A DNA stretch of 34,976 bases from Clostridiales bacterium (GCA_017962145.1 JAGCVX010000035.1:1-34976), one strand, 5' to 3'; positions 24,799 to 32,878 are shown, counted from the stretch's first letter. Notes: generated by a model not told the origin, from the letters alone. Made by a program: numbers and translations.

Positions 24799-25215
24799 TC
24801 ATTTGACGTCGAAATGCAGTTCGCCTTCTTCTACTTTTCCGTCTGTCTCGACGATGATGTATGTCGTTCCCTTCGGAAGTTCCTTGGTCACATCTTCGAT
24901 CTCCTGCTCACCTTCGAGCGTAAAGAGTTCTTCTTTGTTGCCTTCGTAATCGTAGTAGACCGTAAGCGATCCATCTTTGATATTTCCGCTGTACTCGATT
25001 GAATCGCCTTCTTGGACACGGAGCTTAAAGACATTCGTTCCGGTAAAGGTACCGAACTTCATGTAGGCCGAGTGACTGCTTGAGTTCGTGATCAGGACGA
25101 TCGCGGTATAGTGGGAACTGTATTTATTGTCGCATCCGCAGAAGGAAAGGAGAATCACAAGAAGTGCTGCCAGCGCGATATGCATCTTCGTTTTTCTTCT
25201 ATTTGTTTCTGTCAT
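24799..25215 (-). CDS. Small lipoprotein of unknown function
   Basis: 138 residues. Type II signal peptide (HIALAALLVILLSFCGC) with two candidate lipidated cysteines in SFCGC, then a beta-rich domain (SIEYSGNIKDGSLTVYYDYEGNKEELFTLEGEQEI...) that could be an immunoglobulin-like or jelly-roll surface domain. GGGAGG is 10 nt upstream of the start. The promoter is flanked by tandem Crp-like sites. It is divergent from pilT, but a link to pili is only positional. Confidence 0.75.
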   Translation of the reverse strand: MTETNRRKTKMHIALAALLVILLSFCGCDNKYSSHYTAIVLITNSSSHSAYMKFGTFTGTNVFKLRVQEGDSIEYSGNIKDGSLTVYYDYEGNKEELFTLEGEQEIEDVTKELPKGTTYIIVETDGKVEEGELHFDVK

Positions 25216-25271
25216 AGGTCACTCGCCTCCCGTAAAGTTTGCTGTCATTATGTGTTTCATCTTATGCTTCC

Positions 25272-25300
25272 ACTATACCGATCCCGCTAGGTCTTCCCAA
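25272..25300 (-). promoter_or_regulatory. Promoter of the lipoprotein gene
   Basis: Minus strand: TTGGGA (25295-25300), exactly 17 nt, TATAGT (25272-25277). The predicted start is near 25265, giving a 50-nt leader. Confidence 0.7.
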
Positions 25301-25337
25301 GTGACCCCGGTCACGAACGGATGTGACTGCGGTCATA
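25300..25337. promoter_or_regulatory. Tandem Crp/Fnr-like operator pair
   Basis: AGTGA-CCCCGG-TCACG (25300-25315) and TGTGA-CTGCGG-TCATA (25322-25337), both of the TGTGA-N6-TCACA form, 22 bp apart (two helical turns). Relative to the lipoprotein start they are centred at about -42 and -64, the usual places for activation by Crp-type proteins. They also lie between this gene and pilT, so could affect both. Confidence 0.6.
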
Positions 25338-25442
25338 TATAAAAAAATCTACAATTATAGCCATGAAATTTGCATTTTGGTATATCAAAGGATTTTGTTT
25401 TGTTGTAAAATACAGACATAGCTATTTTTCGGAGGTGTTCTT

Positions 25443-26531
25443 ATGACTTTTGAGCAATTAATGGATTATGCCGTAGAACAAGATTGTTCTGATGTGCATA
25501 TTACCGTAGGCACGAATCTGGCAGTCAGAAGATATGGGGTTCTTCACATTCTGGACGCTCGTCCTACAGCCGAGGAATCCTTGGCGATGATCTACACGAT
25601 CCTGTCAGACGAAGAGATCAAGCGTGTTGAGGCAGGCGAAGATCTTGACCTTGGTCTTATGATCGACAATGAGATCAGAATCAGAGCAAATGTATATCAC
25701 CAGCGTAACAATCTCGCGTGCAGTATCCGCCTCCTTATGGCGCAGATCCCTGAATTCGAAGATCTGGGACTTCCTGAGGTTCTGAAGTCTCTGGCTACCG
25801 CGAAGAATGGTATCATCCTCGTAACCGGTCCTACGGGTTCCGGTAAGACAACGACCCTCTCTGCGATCGTTGACTACATCAACAAGAACGAAGCAAAGCA
25901 CATCATCACCATCGAGGACCCGATCGAGTATCTGTATCCTCATAACCGTGCCATGATCCACCAGCGCGAGCTGCATCGTGATACACCGTCCTTTGCTTCC
26001 GCACTTCACTCTTCTCTGCGTGAAGACCCGGATATCATCATGGTTGGTGAGATGCGTGACTTCGAAACGATCTCCGCTGCCATCACTGCTGCTGAAACAG
26101 GACACCTCGTACTTTCCACATTGCATACGCAGAGTGCCGGCCAGACCATCAACCGTGTAATCGACGGCTGCCCGATCGACAAGCAGGCTACGATCCGTGC
26201 ACAGTTCGCATCGAACATCCGTGCCGTTCTTTCCCAGCAGCTCCTTCCGGTTGCTAACGGAAACGGCCGTGTACTGACCACCGAGCTCATGATCGGTACC
26301 AACGCGATCAAGAACCTCATCATCGAGGATAAGATCGTTCAGATCCCTGGTCTGATCCAGTCCGGTAAGAGCCTCGGCATGCATACCCTGAACGAAGACC
26401 TCGTTAAGCTTTACAAGTCCGGCTACATCAAGTGGGAGACCGCTCTCGAAGCAACCTACGATGTACAGGATCTCGAAAAGACACTGGGTGTTACCCCGCC
26501 GTCCACATTCGACGAAGGCGAAGCTTACTGA
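25443..26531 (+). CDS. pilT: Type IV pilus retraction ATPase PilT
   Basis: 362 residues, full family length. N-terminal PAS-like domain (DCSDVHITVG), Walker A GPTGSGKT (129-136), Asp box ITIEDPIEYL (155-164), Walker B PDIIMVGEMRD (about 196-206), His box TGHLVLSTLHT (219-229) and the PilT-specific AIKNLIIE (288-295; AIRNLIRE in typical PilT), which separates it from PilB extension ATPases. It powers pilus retraction for twitching, adhesion or DNA uptake as a hexamer at the inner face of the membrane. GGAGG is 7 nt before the start. No other pil gene is in the window. Confidence 0.95.
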   Translation: MTFEQLMDYAVEQDCSDVHITVGTNLAVRRYGVLHILDARPTAEESLAMIYTILSDEEIKRVEAGEDLDLGLMIDNEIRIRANVYHQRNNLACSIRLLMAQIPEFEDLGLPEVLKSLATAKNGIILVTGPTGSGKTTTLSAIVDYINKNEAKHIITIEDPIEYLYPHNRAMIHQRELHRDTPSFASALHSSLREDPDIIMVGEMRDFETISAAITAAETGHLVLSTLHTQSAGQTINRVIDGCPIDKQATIRAQFASNIRAVLSQQLLPVANGNGRVLTTELMIGTNAIKNLIIEDKIVQIPGLIQSGKSLGMHTLNEDLVKLYKSGYIKWETALEATYDVQDLEKTLGVTPPSTFDEGEAY

Positions 26532-26546
26532 TCCAAGTAAAAAGCG

Positions 26547-26583
26547 ATCCCCCGAGACTGCCAAAGTCCCGGGGGATTTTTTA
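26547..26583 (+). terminator. Terminator of pilT
   Basis: ATCCCCCGAGACT and AGTCCCGGGGGAT (26547-26577, one mismatch) around GCCAA, then TTTTTT. An AAATGCAC octamer lies 17 nt beyond (26600). Confidence 0.92.
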
Positions 26584-26632
26584 TGCCCGATTCATCTTCA
26601 AATGCACTGTCGCGCAAAGTCAGTTTCGCACC

Positions 26633-27070
26633 TTACAGGCCTTCGTAGAAAGCGACCGCCCCGCTGATCTCTTTTTCATCCGGGTGGCCCTTGGCGATAC
26701 CGCCCACCAGCTTAAAGGGACCGAACGTATCAAATCCGAGGCAGGTATACTCACCTAAGAACTTGCACTTCTTTGCTTCCGTGATCGCGCGGATGCCGTT
26801 ATAGTATCCCTTTCTCGGCGATCCGCACGTTCCGATAAAGAAGACTTCTTTTCCTTCCGGAAGGTTGTCGGTCGCAAACTTCAGTAGCTGCTTGGCAAAT
26901 GTACTGTAGTAGATGCCGGATGCAAGTCCGATGCGGTCGAAAGCGCTCAGATCCGTTGCCGGTGATTCCATCACGTTGATCAACGTAACCTCGTGCTTTG
27001 CTGCGATCGCGTCTAGCAGTTTCTTTGTGTTCCCGTGATGCTGGGAATAATAAACGATAGCTGTACTCAT
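26633..27070 (-). CDS. Flavodoxin
   Basis: 145 residues. The FMN phosphate loop SQHHGNTKKL replaces the usual T-x-T-G-N-T. Later loops are ASGIYYSTFAK and IGTCGSPRKGYYNG. The length is that of short-chain flavodoxin, a cytoplasmic low-potential electron carrier. AAGGA is 7 nt before the start. Divergent from the HD gene across 75 nt that contains a strong minus-strand TATAAT. Confidence 0.88.
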   Translation of the reverse strand: MSTAIVYYSQHHGNTKKLLDAIAAKHEVTLINVMESPATDLSAFDRIGLASGIYYSTFAKQLLKFATDNLPEGKEVFFIGTCGSPRKGYYNGIRAITEAKKCKFLGEYTCLGFDTFGPFKLVGGIAKGHPDEKEISGAVAFYEGL

Positions 27071-27145
27071 ACTTTTTTCCTTCTTCCTCTTTTGTTAAGA
27101 TATATTATAACCCAAAACGCAAATCGAAGTTGAAAGGTCCGTCAC

Positions 27146-27718
27146 ATGCAAGATCCGATCGTAGAAAAAGCCATCTCCTATATCGAGGAACTCTTTCAAA
27201 GTAACGCCGACGGACACGACGCCAAGCATTCGATGCGGGTCTATAAAAATGCCGTCACGATCGCGGACTCCTATCCGGAAGCGGACCATCTTCTCATCTG
27301 CCTCGCATCTCTTTTGCACGATGCAGATGACCATAAGCTCTTCGACACCAAAGAAAACGAGAACGCGAAGGCCTTCCTTCGCCAAAACAATATAAGCGAA
27401 ACCGAGATCGACGCGATCTGTCAGATCATCAACTCCGTATCTTTTAGTAAGAATAAAGATAAGTCGCCCGAAAGCCTCGAAGGAAAGATCGTCCAGGACG
27501 CGGACCGCCTAGACGCGTTAGGTGCGGTCGGCATCGCAAGGACATTTGCCTACGGCGGAAAACACGGACGATCCTTAGATGATTCGATCGGGCATTTCCA
27601 CGAAAAGCTCCTTCTTCTTACGGATTCGATGAATACTGAAGAAGCAAAAGACATGGCAAGAAAGCGCCACGCCTTCCTTTTGAAGTTTCTAGAAGAATAC
27701 CAGAGCGAGACCAACTGA
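27146..27718 (+). CDS. HD-domain phosphohydrolase
   Basis: 190 residues. HD superfamily metal ligands: DAKHSMRV (His), LLHDADDHK (His-Asp), and QDADRLDALG (Asp). The layout matches the YedJ/YpgQ-type nucleotide phosphohydrolases of about 200 residues. Soluble. A weak AAGG ribosome-binding site. Exact substrate not predictable; (p)ppGpp synthetase motifs are absent. Confidence 0.88.
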   Translation: MQDPIVEKAISYIEELFQSNADGHDAKHSMRVYKNAVTIADSYPEADHLLICLASLLHDADDHKLFDTKENENAKAFLRQNNISETEIDAICQIINSVSFSKNKDKSPESLEGKIVQDADRLDALGAVGIARTFAYGGKHGRSLDDSIGHFHEKLLLLTDSMNTEEAKDMARKRHAFLLKFLEEYQSETN

Positions 27719-27732
27719 AATCCCCAAACTCA

Positions 27733-27773
27733 TATTTGCAGTCGCCCCTGCAAATACGGGCATCTAATTGCAG
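27733..27773. other. Stem-loop plus third half-site downstream of the HD gene
   Basis: TATTTGCAG (27733-27741), TCGCCC, CTGCAAATA (27748-27756) form a perfect 9-bp stem with no T-run. A third half, AATTGCAG, follows at 27766-27773. It could be a weak terminator, mRNA 3' protection element or operator for the next gene. Confidence 0.4.
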
Positions 27774-27836
27774 AGCGCGGTTCTTTTTACTAAAACCTCG
27801 TAGTTCTACAATAATCTCATCACGAAAGGAATGGTG

Positions 27837-28205
27837 ATGAAAATGATGAGATGCCCGAACTGTGGTGCAGTATTAGTCTTCAGCAAAGAGCTGGATCTGT
27901 ATGTTTGTGAGTACTGCGGCTACAATCAGGTGATCACCGAAAGAGTCGTATATCAGAAAGTACCTGCAGCCTCTAAGAAAACCAACAACAGAAGCCAGGC
28001 CGGCGCTCTTTCGATCGTCGCATTTATCTTTTCGCTGACATTCGTACTTTCCTTCTGGGGAATGGTACTCGGCGCCATCGACATGCGTCTTTCGACAAAA
28101 AACGGCGAGAAGGCAAACGCACTTTCCGTTGTAGCATTTACCATGGGACTGACATTCTGGTCCTTCGGCTTCCTCTTCTGGGGCCTCGCACTGCGTACCT
28201 TATAA
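27837..28205 (+). CDS. Zinc-ribbon membrane protein (DUF4190-like)
   Basis: 122 residues. N-terminal zinc ribbon CPNCGAVLV...CEYCGYN, a short linker, then two long hydrophobic segments (ALSIVAFIFSLTFVLSFWGMVLGAI and ALSVVAFTMGLTFWSFGFLFWGLAL) that are near repeats of each other, as in DUF4190-type proteins. ATG 27837 is preferred, since AAAGGA ends 6 nt upstream; ATGs at 27831, 27843 and 27846 are in frame. Convergent with the next gene; 5 nt separate the ends. Confidence 0.75.
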   Translation: MKMMRCPNCGAVLVFSKELDLYVCEYCGYNQVITERVVYQKVPAASKKTNNRSQAGALSIVAFIFSLTFVLSFWGMVLGAIDMRLSTKNGEKANALSVVAFTMGLTFWSFGFLFWGLALRTL

Positions 28206-28210
28206 CAACA

Positions 28211-28690
28211 TCACAGGCTTTCTACCCAGGCCGCAAGTTCCTCGGGCGCGGAATTCCCTTTAAAGAGTTTCGCGCCCACGATCTTTGCGGAGCTCGAAAG
28301 GCACGGCTCGATCTTTTTAAATACTCGTCCGACTCCGGTTCCTCCGGATGTGGCAAATGCACCGATCTTCTTTCCGGACGTGTCCTGTTCGGAGATAAAT
28401 GTCAAAACGATATTCGGCGCGCCCCCGTACCAGATCGGAAATCCCAAAAGGATCAGGTCATAGTCGGATATATTCTCTATCTTTCCTTTATAAGGAACAG
28501 GAAGATTCCCGAACCGCTCCTTCGTACAGCGCGCCAGAGGATTCGTCCAGCGGATGTCGCCCTTGGTATACGGGACTTCCGGCACGATCTCAAAAAGATC
28601 CGCGCCCGTTGCTTCCGCCATCTTCCTGGCAACGATCTCCGTTACCCGCCATTCACTCGCACTAAAATAACAGATCAAGGTTTTTCCCAT
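28211..28690 (-). CDS. Flavodoxin-family protein
   Basis: 159 residues from ATG 28690, set by GGAGG five bases upstream. N-terminus KTLICYFSASEWRVTEIVARKMAE is the flavin loop region. GFPIWYGGAPNIVLTFISEQD and FATSGGTGVGRVFKKIEP match the flavodoxin_4 type seen in anaerobes as NADPH-quinone or flavodoxin-like reductases. Longer than the 26633 flavodoxin, and a distinct branch. Confidence 0.87.
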   Translation of the reverse strand: MGKTLICYFSASEWRVTEIVARKMAEATGADLFEIVPEVPYTKGDIRWTNPLARCTKERFGNLPVPYKGKIENISDYDLILLGFPIWYGGAPNIVLTFISEQDTSGKKIGAFATSGGTGVGRVFKKIEPCLSSSAKIVGAKLFKGNSAPEELAAWVESL

Positions 28691-28895
28691 AGCATCCTCC
28701 AAAAAGGCCGATTTCTCCCAGATAACTTCCCCTGGCTCTATTGTCTCATAAAGAAAGACAATGTACACTAGGTAGTCGGGGATGGTATTTAATTGGGTCC
28801 AAAAAACTTTTCGAAAAAATTTTTCAAAACCTTCGAATATTTTCCTTTCCTTCTGTGTCATATAGTCAGATGCAGAAAAGACAGGAGGCGAAAAA

Positions 28896-30509
28896 ATGTC
28901 AGAACAAGAACTCGAGAAACTTTACAACGAAGCGTACAAGGCCGTGTACTGGACAGCACTGTCCATTCTGAAAAGCAAAGAAGATGCTGAAGATGTAGTA
29001 CAGGACACGTTTCTTACCGCGTACGATCGTTGGGATTCCCTTTCCGACAAGACGAAAGCCGTGGCATGGGTCAAGAAGATTGCGGCCAATAAGAGCCTGA
29101 ACATCGTGACCCGAAAAAGAACCCTCAACGTCGACGACGAAGTCTTGGAAGAAACAGAAGCGATCGGTGAAGATTTTCTTCCCGAGTCGATGATCGAGTC
29201 CGAAGAAACAAGAAAGGTCATCATGGACATCATCAACAACAGTCTCTCCGAAGACACTGCGATGACCCTGATCCTCTTCTACTTCGACGAGATGTCGATC
29301 AAAGAGATCGCCGAACTTCTGAAGATCCCCCAGGGAACCGTTCTTTCTCGACTGAACTATGCCAAGAAAAAGATCAAGAAGGAGGTTGAAAAGTATGAAA
29401 AAGATAATAAGGATAAACTGTTTGGTGTGGGCATCCCGTTCTTAACAAAACTTTTCGAAAAGGAGGCTGCACAGGTACCGTTCAGACCTATGCCGGCTTC
29501 TCTCCTGAATCTTGCTGCATCTTCACAAGCAACGACGACCGCAGTCGCCGCGGCAACCGTCAAGAAAGCGTCGATCGCCATCCTTATGCGAAATATCGCG
29601 ATCAGTGTGGCATCGCTCGCACTTCTCGGCGGAGTTGGATTCTTTGCCTATAAAACTCTGATTCCGGAAAAAGAGCATACTAAACACTCCACTAATACCA
29701 AAAATACTACCGAGGAGTCAGAGGAAACCACCACGGAGAAAGAGCAGACTACCCCCTCCATCAATGTTTTAGGCATGACGCCCGATATGCTCGATCTCGA
29801 AGGCGGATATGTACGCTACTGCACCCATTATTTGTATAGCGCCGACGAAGAAACGGAAGAACACCAGCTCTACTACAATGCCGACGGCCAGATGGTCCTT
29901 GAATGTGGTTTTAACGAAGACGGTGTCGTAATCTTCTCTGATTACTTCATCTATGACAAGGAAGGCAGAGTGGAACGAGAGGAACTCTGGGATACCGGCA
30001 CATATAGTAGTGGCCAGTATTACCAGTACACCTATGGCGCAAACGGAATCGACAAGATCGAGCAGGGCAACTTTAACAGGGAGCCCGAAGAGTACCGCGA
30101 GTACGAATACGATAACCTTGGAAGAGTCATTAAGGTATCCGAGATCAAGACCGTTTCCGGAAATTGCTACTGGTACTGCGACTACACCTACGAAGCAGAC
30201 GGATCCTACAAGACCCAGGCAACAGTTTACTGTATGCTGCATTCGCAGATGGAACTGTCAGATGACTACAGCATCTATAACGCCGAAGGTCTGCTCCTGG
30301 AAAAGTTTGATGACTTAAATAATTCGAAAAGGATCTACACCTACGACGCCAATGGTGTCCTCTTAACAGAAGAACTGTATTATGGTAAGAAATTGAACTC
30401 TACCAAAACATATGAGTACGATGCCGAAGGCAGACTGATCTTCACCAAGACCGTATCTGACGACGGAAGAGATCTGATGAAGGATACCTATACATATAAG
30501 GATCTGTAA
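28896..30509 (+). CDS. ECF-like sigma factor fused to transmembrane helix and YD-repeat-like ectodomain
   Basis: 537 residues. Sigma region 2 at about 5-65 (AYKAVYWTALSILKSKEDAEDVVQDTFLTAYDRW) and sigma region 4 at about 105-165 (LILFYFDEMSIKEIAELLKIPQGTVLSRLNYAKKKI). A segment LFGVGIPFLTKLFEKEAAQVP follows, then one membrane helix at about 230-252, a Thr/Glu stalk (260-288), and a C-terminal domain with tyrosine-rich Y-x-Y-D-x-x-G-R repeats (YDKEGRVERE, YDNLGRVIKV, YDAEGRLIFT). The helix should place the repeats outside and the sigma part inside. AGGAGG precedes the start. Sigma factors with anti-sigma-like C-terminal extensions are known; a YD ectodomain looks unusual. Confidence 0.9.
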   Translation: MSEQELEKLYNEAYKAVYWTALSILKSKEDAEDVVQDTFLTAYDRWDSLSDKTKAVAWVKKIAANKSLNIVTRKRTLNVDDEVLEETEAIGEDFLPESMIESEETRKVIMDIINNSLSEDTAMTLILFYFDEMSIKEIAELLKIPQGTVLSRLNYAKKKIKKEVEKYEKDNKDKLFGVGIPFLTKLFEKEAAQVPFRPMPASLLNLAASSQATTTAVAAATVKKASIAILMRNIAISVASLALLGGVGFFAYKTLIPEKEHTKHSTNTKNTTEESEETTTEKEQTTPSINVLGMTPDMLDLEGGYVRYCTHYLYSADEETEEHQLYYNADGQMVLECGFNEDGVVIFSDYFIYDKEGRVEREELWDTGTYSSGQYYQYTYGANGIDKIEQGNFNREPEEYREYEYDNLGRVIKVSEIKTVSGNCYWYCDYTYEADGSYKTQATVYCMLHSQMELSDDYSIYNAEGLLLEKFDDLNNSKRIYTYDANGVLLTEELYYGKKLNSTKTYEYDAEGRLIFTKTVSDDGRDLMKDTYTYKDL

Positions 30510-30580
30510 GATCTTACACATCAAGATACTCACACGACACGAAAACCGTCTAATCTGAGGAGAAGGATAACTGAACAACA

Positions 30581-30613
30581 AATCGCCGGGCTTTTCAACC
30601 CGGCGATTTTGTT
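30581..30613 (+). terminator. Terminator of the sigma-fusion gene
   Basis: AATCGCCGGG (30581-30590), CTTTTCAA, CCCGGCGATT (30599-30608), TTGTT. Strong GC stem, 71 nt after the stop. Confidence 0.9.
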
Positions 30614-30710
30614 AGTGGTGCTAGAAAGACAAGTACAATAAAGAACTAAAAAACTCACTTATAAACTAGAACCCAAGAGGTACCAAACTCGCAACTCCTG
30701 AACCACTAAC
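30611..30710. other. AC-rich segment bounded by a 9-bp inverted repeat
   Basis: GTTAGTGGT (30611-30619) and ACCACTAAC (30702-30710) are perfect complements enclosing 82 nt. That inner stretch is rich in AACT/AACTC motifs and has no reading frame. A second small dyad, CCCAT-AA-ATGGG, lies near 30757. Possibly the 3' end of the MerR transcript or an unannotated RNA; too little for a call. Confidence 0.35.
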
Positions 30711-30774
30711 CAGGTGTTACTTGTTTGTTGTGACTTAATAATATCACCTTAGTAGTCCCATAAATGGGTCTGTA

Positions 30775-31527
30775 TCAGATGTTGAATATATTACTTAAGA
30801 TAAGCAGGATCACAGCAAGAATGAGGGCTGCGATAACGAGTGCTTTTGTTCTGTTCTTTGCGATCCACGGGTGTTTCTTTCCAAGGAAATAAAGCGGGAT
30901 GCTGAGGACGCCTTCCACTGCTATGATGCAAAGCATGCCGAGTGCAGCATCCAGAAAATTCTTCAGATTCCAGCTTCCACGGAACAGACAGAGGATCACA
31001 CCGGAAAGACCCATGGCGATGATCGCATTTCGCAGGATCCCCCACCAGGAGCTATAAGAATTGCCATCTACATCCGTCCAGGAAAAGTAACTGGCGATAA
31101 CTTTCTTTTCCGTCGTTGCGATATCTTTGGCGATGGTCATGAACTTGTGTCCCTGCTTCTCCTCTTCGTCGATATAGTTCAGGTACTGGTCTGCATCGAG
31201 ATCCGAAATCTCCGCAGAAGCTTCCTTCATCTTCTCACTGAGATTCATCGCACCCTGCAGTTCTTCCATCTGTTTTTTCAGATTCTGAAGATTCTCCTCC
31301 AGCGCTTCCGGCAAAGACTTGGCTCCGTCAAAAAGATCCGCGATGTCATTCACCGACATACCGATCTTTCGAAGGATCACGATCTTCTTTATTTTCTCTA
31401 CGTCGTCTTTCGAATAATCCCGGTATCCGTTCTCTTCTCTTTGAGGATTGATAAGACCCTCTTTCTCATAAAAGCGGATCGTGGCTCTCGGAATATCCAG
31501 GATGTTTTCTATTTCTTTAATCGTCAT
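30775..31527 (-). CDS. MerR-family regulator with C-terminal membrane domain
   Basis: 250 residues from ATG 31527, set by GGAGG 8 nt upstream. N-terminal MerR winged helix (TIKEIENILDIPRATIRFYEKEGLINPQREENGYRDYSKDD) and the long dimerisation helix (LPEALEENLQNLKKQMEELQGAMNLSEKM). No cysteine metal site. The C-terminal third has three hydrophobic segments (NAIIAMGLSGVILCLF, ALGMLCIIAVEGVLSIPLYFLG, ALVIAALILAVILLILSNIF). The regulator would be held at the membrane, perhaps sensing envelope state. Its own promoter has the 19-nt spacer typical of MerR targets. Confidence 0.87.
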   Translation of the reverse strand: MTIKEIENILDIPRATIRFYEKEGLINPQREENGYRDYSKDDVEKIKKIVILRKIGMSVNDIADLFDGAKSLPEALEENLQNLKKQMEELQGAMNLSEKMKEASAEISDLDADQYLNYIDEEEKQGHKFMTIAKDIATTEKKVIASYFSWTDVDGNSYSSWWGILRNAIIAMGLSGVILCLFRGSWNLKNFLDAALGMLCIIAVEGVLSIPLYFLGKKHPWIAKNRTKALVIAALILAVILLILSNIFNI

Positions 31528-31558
31528 TTTCGTGACCTCCATAATTGATTCTAGGCCA

Positions 31559-31589
31559 ATCCTAAGGTATAAACAAGGTTTACAGTCAA
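31559..31589 (-). promoter_or_regulatory. 19-nt-spacer promoter of the MerR gene
   Basis: Minus strand: TTGACT (31584-31589), 19 nt, TAGGAT (31559-31564). The over-long spacer contains the dyad TAAAC-CTT-GTTTA. MerR proteins activate such promoters by untwisting them, so autoregulation is plausible. Confidence 0.55.
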
Positions 31590-31672
31590 TAGTTTTCAGC
31601 AAGAAATTTCGGTTTTTTCAGTATTTTTCTGAATTCTGTTCAGGGTGAAGCAGGATTACATTATTGATTCCA

Positions 31673-31703
31673 AAAGAAAAAACCGAGCATTGGTGGGACT
31701 CGG
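31673..31703 (-). terminator. Terminator of the small membrane protein gene
   Basis: Minus strand: CCGAG (31699-31703), 11-nt loop, CTCGG (31683-31687), then TTTTTTC. Short stem with flanking A/T pairs, 63 nt after the stop of the 31767 gene. Confidence 0.7.
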
Positions 31704-31766
31704 ATTTTCCTTTAGGGGTGGTTTTATGAATTTTGAGGTTGTTATTATGAAGTAAGTTGTATTAAG

Positions 31767-31967
31767 TTATTTGTTTAAGTTCTCTACCTCCTTCTTGGTC
31801 GCACGCAGGATCAGCTGCGTGAAGAATTGAGCAAGAACGACAACTCCCAGTGCGATCGGCAGAAGCTTGCTGTTGTCGAAGACAAAGCTTACGATGACTA
31901 GTACAATCGCTGCCACTGCCATGATAATGCTGATTACATTTAGTACCTTCCTTGTTGTCTTTTTCAT
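31767..31967 (-). CDS. Small two-helix membrane protein
   Basis: 66 residues: MKKTTRKVLN, then two helices (VISIIMAVAAIVLVIVSFVF and LLPIALGVVVLAQFFTQLIL) and a charged tail. AAGGAGG is 8-10 nt upstream. No recognised family. Upstream are two GGTAAAG copies around CCATC-GTCAAAG-GATGG (about 32021-32052), a possible operator. Confidence 0.7.
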   Translation of the reverse strand: MKKTTRKVLNVISIIMAVAAIVLVIVSFVFDNSKLLPIALGVVVLAQFFTQLILRATKKEVENLNK

Positions 31968-32098
31968 CTGTCTTTACCTCCTTAGGGGCTGCCCCCTTGC
32001 TCATGTCTATATCTTAGCGACAAAAGGTAAAGCCATCGTCAAAGGATGGTAAAGAATCTCTAAAGACATATTTATATTTCGTTATGGAAATAAACGGC

Positions 32099-32263
32099 TT
32101 ACGAACGCGCGGGATCCTCCGGCAGTTTCTCGCCCATTTTCTCGGTCAGATCATGCAGACTCTTATCGTACTGCTTCTGCGAGATCGCATGCTTTTCAAG
32201 AAACGTATCCAGAAGCTCTTTCTGTTTCAGATATAGTTCGTGTCTTTGCGCTTCCGTAGACAT
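32099..32263 (-). CDS. 54-residue SHOCT-like small protein
   Basis: The protein is MSTEAQRHELYLKQKELLD, then TFLEKHAISQKQYDKSLHDL, then TEKMGEKLPEDPARS. The LxxFLxKxxIxxxQYxxxxxDL pattern resembles a short oligomerisation (SHOCT-like) helical hairpin. The same pattern occurs in the 65-residue protein at 33283. AGGAG lies about 9 nt upstream of ATG 32263, and 19 nt separate it from the gene before. Likely part of the same operon. Confidence 0.65.
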   Translation of the reverse strand: MSTEAQRHELYLKQKELLDTFLEKHAISQKQYDKSLHDLTEKMGEKLPEDPARS

Positions 32264-32282
32264 AGTCGTCTCTCCTATTCTC

Positions 32283-32846
32283 TCAGATCCTATCCTTCTC
32301 CTTTAGCGGAATCTCGGTCTTACTGACAAGAGTGTAATTCTCCGTCTCATACTCACAACGGATAAAGATATAATTACCCAAGTCATAGTCATACGTTTGG
32401 GCATAAACGGTAAGCGTCTTTCCGTCATCGGAAAATGTCGGGTACGTATCGCTTGCATAGTATTTGCGTGGCAGGGTGACTTTCTTTTTTATCTCGAAAT
32501 CCGGGATCGTAAGAACATGGAAATGCGTGCCCTGTTCCAACACCACGATCTCCGACTCATCCGGATTCACATCGCCCGAAAGCAGATAGTGAAAGCCCAT
32601 CTTTGGCGGGAGTTTCTCCTTGGTCTTCTTATCGATCGCGATAACACGGCCGGTCTTAACGCCGAATACATAGTGATCCGTGATGATCACGCAGTAAGCT
32701 TCCCCCTCAGGATCGATCACACGTCTCCACTTGCCTTTTGGAAGATCGTGTTCCTTCACGGCCCAGTCTGCTTCCTGGCTCTTTTTGAACAAGTCATACA
32801 TACCGACCAGCATCTCTTCACCACTAAACTCACCTGGAAGCTTCAT
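32283..32846 (-). CDS. Beta-propeller-like protein of unknown function
   Basis: 187 residues with WD/Kelch-like strand pairs (GRVIAIDKKTKEKLPPK, FHVLTIPDFEIKKKVTLPRKYYASDTYPTFSDDGKTLTVYAQTYDYDLGNYIFIRCEYET). No signal peptide. Too short for a full seven-blade propeller. GAGGGAAGAG precedes the start. Same strand as the neighbouring small genes. Confidence 0.65.
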   Translation of the reverse strand: MKLPGEFSGEEMLVGMYDLFKKSQEADWAVKEHDLPKGKWRRVIDPEGEAYCVIITDHYVFGVKTGRVIAIDKKTKEKLPPKMGFHYLLSGDVNPDESEIVVLEQGTHFHVLTIPDFEIKKKVTLPRKYYASDTYPTFSDDGKTLTVYAQTYDYDLGNYIFIRCEYETENYTLVSKTEIPLKEKDRI

Positions 32847-32878
32847 ACTCTTCCCTCACTTTCCATGCCTCACTATTC

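Noticed and set aside
28896..30509. Rhs/YD-repeat polymorphic toxin
   Set aside because: The N-terminus is a sigma factor, the repeat region is short, and no toxin domain or immunity gene follows.
30611..30710. Ends of an insertion sequence or MITE
   Set aside because: The 9-bp inverted repeat has no flanking target duplication that I can see and no second copy in the window.
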